In this document: positions 33,571 through 34,894 of the stretch, in pieces
How the letters are laid out: each line of letters begins with the position of its first letter
How positions within the stretch are numbered: position 1 is the stretch's first letter
Assembly: GCF_900473965.1 (NCBI RefSeq)
Contig: NZ_UCNJ01000023.1
Span: 1-34,894 of the forward strand
Length of the DNA stretch: 34,894 nucleotides
Direction of reading: 5' to 3'
From: Synechococcus sp. UW179A
Lineage (GTDB): Bacteria; Cyanobacteriota; Cyanobacteriia; PCC-6307; Cyanobiaceae
Program-made: the position numbers and the translations under genes
Notes under the pieces: generated by a model
Seen by the model: only the letters and a program-made list of their open reading frames with translations
What the model was told of the DNA's origin: nothing
Database searches by the model: none

Positions 33571-34894
33571 ATGAAAGACACATCCGGTGAATCCTCTGCT
33601 GAAGAGCTAGTTGAGCAACCTTATAAGTATGGGTTTGTCACAGAGATTGAAGAGGAAAAGATCCCAAAAGGGATTGATGAAGACGTCATTCGCTTAATCT
33701 CGGCCAAAAAAGAAGAGCCGGATTTCATGCTTGAATTTCGACTAAAAGCCTATCAGCACTGGCTATCTCAAGATGAACCTGACTGGGCAAAGCTAGGATA
33801 TCCACAGATCGATTATCAAGACATTATTTATTATGCGGCACCTAAAACAAAAGAAAAAAAGCGAAGTCTTGAAGAAGTTGACCCTGAACTCCTAGATACA
33901 TTCAGCAGACTAGGAATTCCTCTGAGTGAACAAAAAAGATTAGGAAATGTCGCTGTGGACGCTGTATTCGATAGCGTTTCGATTGCAACAACATTCAAAG
34001 ACAAGCTGGCTGAACATGGCGTAATCTTTTGCGGCTTTGCAGAAGCCGTAAAAGAACATCCTGAACTTGTGAAAAAATACCTTGGCACTGTCATTCCCAG
34101 CAACGATAATTTCTTCTCTGCCTTAAACGCATCAGTATTTAGCGACGGCACTTTCGTTTACATCCCCAAGGGCGTGGAATGTCCTATGGAGCTTTCTTCT
34201 TATTTTCGGATTAACTCCGGAGATGCAGGACAGTTCGAACGCACCCTGATCGTGGCGGAAGAAGGTGCTTCAGTTAGTTATCTCGAGGGCTGCACCGCTC
34301 CGATGTTTGATACCAACCAGCTGCATGCCGCCGTGGTTGAACTGATTGCACTTGACGATGCCTCCATCAAATACTCCACTGTTCAAAACTGGTATCCAGG
34401 TGACGAGAACGGCGTTGGCGGCATCTACAACTTCGTGACCAAACGTGGACAGTGCCGTGGCGCCAGAAGCTGCATCAGCTGGACCCAGGTGGAGACTGGT
34501 TCAGCGATCACCTGGAAATACCCCAGTTGCGTTTTGATCGGTGAGGATTCCGTTGGTGAATTTTATTCCGTCGCCTTAACACATCATCTTCAACAGGCAG
34601 ATACCGGCACAAAAATGATTCATATCGGTCCACATACACGCTCAACCATTGTCAGCAAGGGGATCAGTGCTGGCAAATCAAGCAACAGCTATCGAGGCCT
34701 TGTTCATGTCAACCCTTCCGCGAAAGGAGCTCGCAACTACAGCCAGTGCGATTCCATGCTGATCGGAGACAACGCCAGCGCCAATACCTATCCTTACATC
34801 CATTGCCAACAGATGAATTCTGCGATTGAACATGAGGCCAGTACCTGCCGCATTTCAGAAGACCAGCTCTTCTATCTGCAGAGTCGCGGTATTG
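33571..34894 (+). CDS. sufB: SufB, Fe-S scaffold (copy 2, diverged, cut by window edge)
   Basis: A second SufB is open for 441 codons to the window end. Relative to copy 1 it has a longer, different N-terminus ([20 protein letters not shown]) and about 75-80% identical residues by eye. It keeps [43 protein letters not shown] and AIEHEAS, so the key residues are intact and it should be functional. It is more AT-rich in the first half. Extra cysteines (ARSCIS, YIHCQQ) are absent from copy 1. It has no ftrC partner and stands divergent from an efflux operon. Start is the ATG at 33571; no strong ribosome site is seen. Confidence 0.95.
   Translation, partial: MKDTSGESSAEELVEQPYKYGFVTEIEEEKIPKGIDEDVIRLISAKKEEPDFMLEFRLKAYQHWLSQDEPDWAKLGYPQIDYQDIIYYAAPKTKEKKRSLEEVDPELLDTFSRLGIPLSEQKRLGNVAVDAVFDSVSIATTFKDKLAEHGVIFCGFAEAVKEHPELVKKYLGTVIPSNDNFFSALNASVFSDGTFVYIPKGVECPMELSSYFRINSGDAGQFERTLIVAEEGASVSYLEGCTAPMFDTNQLHAAVVELIALDDASIKYSTVQNWYPGDENGVGGIYNFVTKRGQCRGARSCISWTQVETGSAITWKYPSCVLIGEDSVGEFYSVALTHHLQQADTGTKMIHIGPHTRSTIVSKGISAGKSSNSYRGLVHVNPSAKGARNYSQCDSMLIGDNASANTYPYIHCQQMNSAIEHEASTCRISEDQLFYLQSRGI
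34840..34894. repeat. sufB: 55-base inverted terminal identity (right arm)
   Basis: Partner of 1-55; see that entry. It lies within the C-terminal part of sufB copy 2 ([16 protein letters not shown]). Confidence 0.97.

Noticed and set aside
1-34894. Circular plasmid or phage genome suggested by matching ends
   Set aside because: The matching ends are inverted, not direct, repeats and lie inside sufB genes; a circle would give direct overlap.

Overview
The window looks like a chromosomal contig from a phycobilisome-containing marine Synechococcus. The left flank (about 1-7.7 kb) has the layout of a picocyanobacterial core genome: ftrC-sufB divergent from sufR, a CpcS/CpeS-type bilin lyase, a CpcG rod-core linker, a DUF4912 protein and a small membrane protein. 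These genes are GC-rich and tightly packed. The presence of phycobilisome genes argues against Prochlorococcus.

From about 7.4 to 28.6 kb lies an accessory island built from a repeated module. A phospholipase D-like (PLD) lipoprotein gene ends at 7.65 kb, and its 3' end recurs three more times at 13.8, 17.9 and 25.9 kb. Each copy is followed by a large TPR gene, intact or decayed. Three of the modules end in a tyrosine-recombinase gene on the minus strand: one intact at 12.6-13.6 kb and two decayed at 17.3 and 24.8 kb. Three modules also carry a block with two tiny overlapping ribbon-helix-helix-like ORFs (10.4, 16.7 and 28.0 kb). The TPR proteins share a nearly invariant 34-residue repeat but end in different catalytic heads: one methyltransferase, three sulfotransferases and one SGNH-like hydrolase. 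The last is joined to its TPR part only across a -1 reading-frame shift, at a dnaX-type slippery heptamer. The island looks like repeated accretion of an integrative element at the PLD 3' end, or serial tandem duplication of one module, with TPR domains recombined and effectors swapped. A plausible role is modification of surface glycans or proteins; that is inference.

The right flank (28.7-34.9 kb) is AT-richer. It holds an RND efflux operon (permease and lipoprotein adaptor, minus strand) divergent from a second, diverged sufB that runs off the right edge. The two sufB genes are therefore inverted relative to each other, about 32 kb apart. They share mosaic blocks of perfect identity, and the window's two ends are the same 55-base sequence in opposite orientation. 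This suggests that both ends stop where an assembly graph collapsed two suf loci. No rRNA, tRNA or CRISPR was seen.
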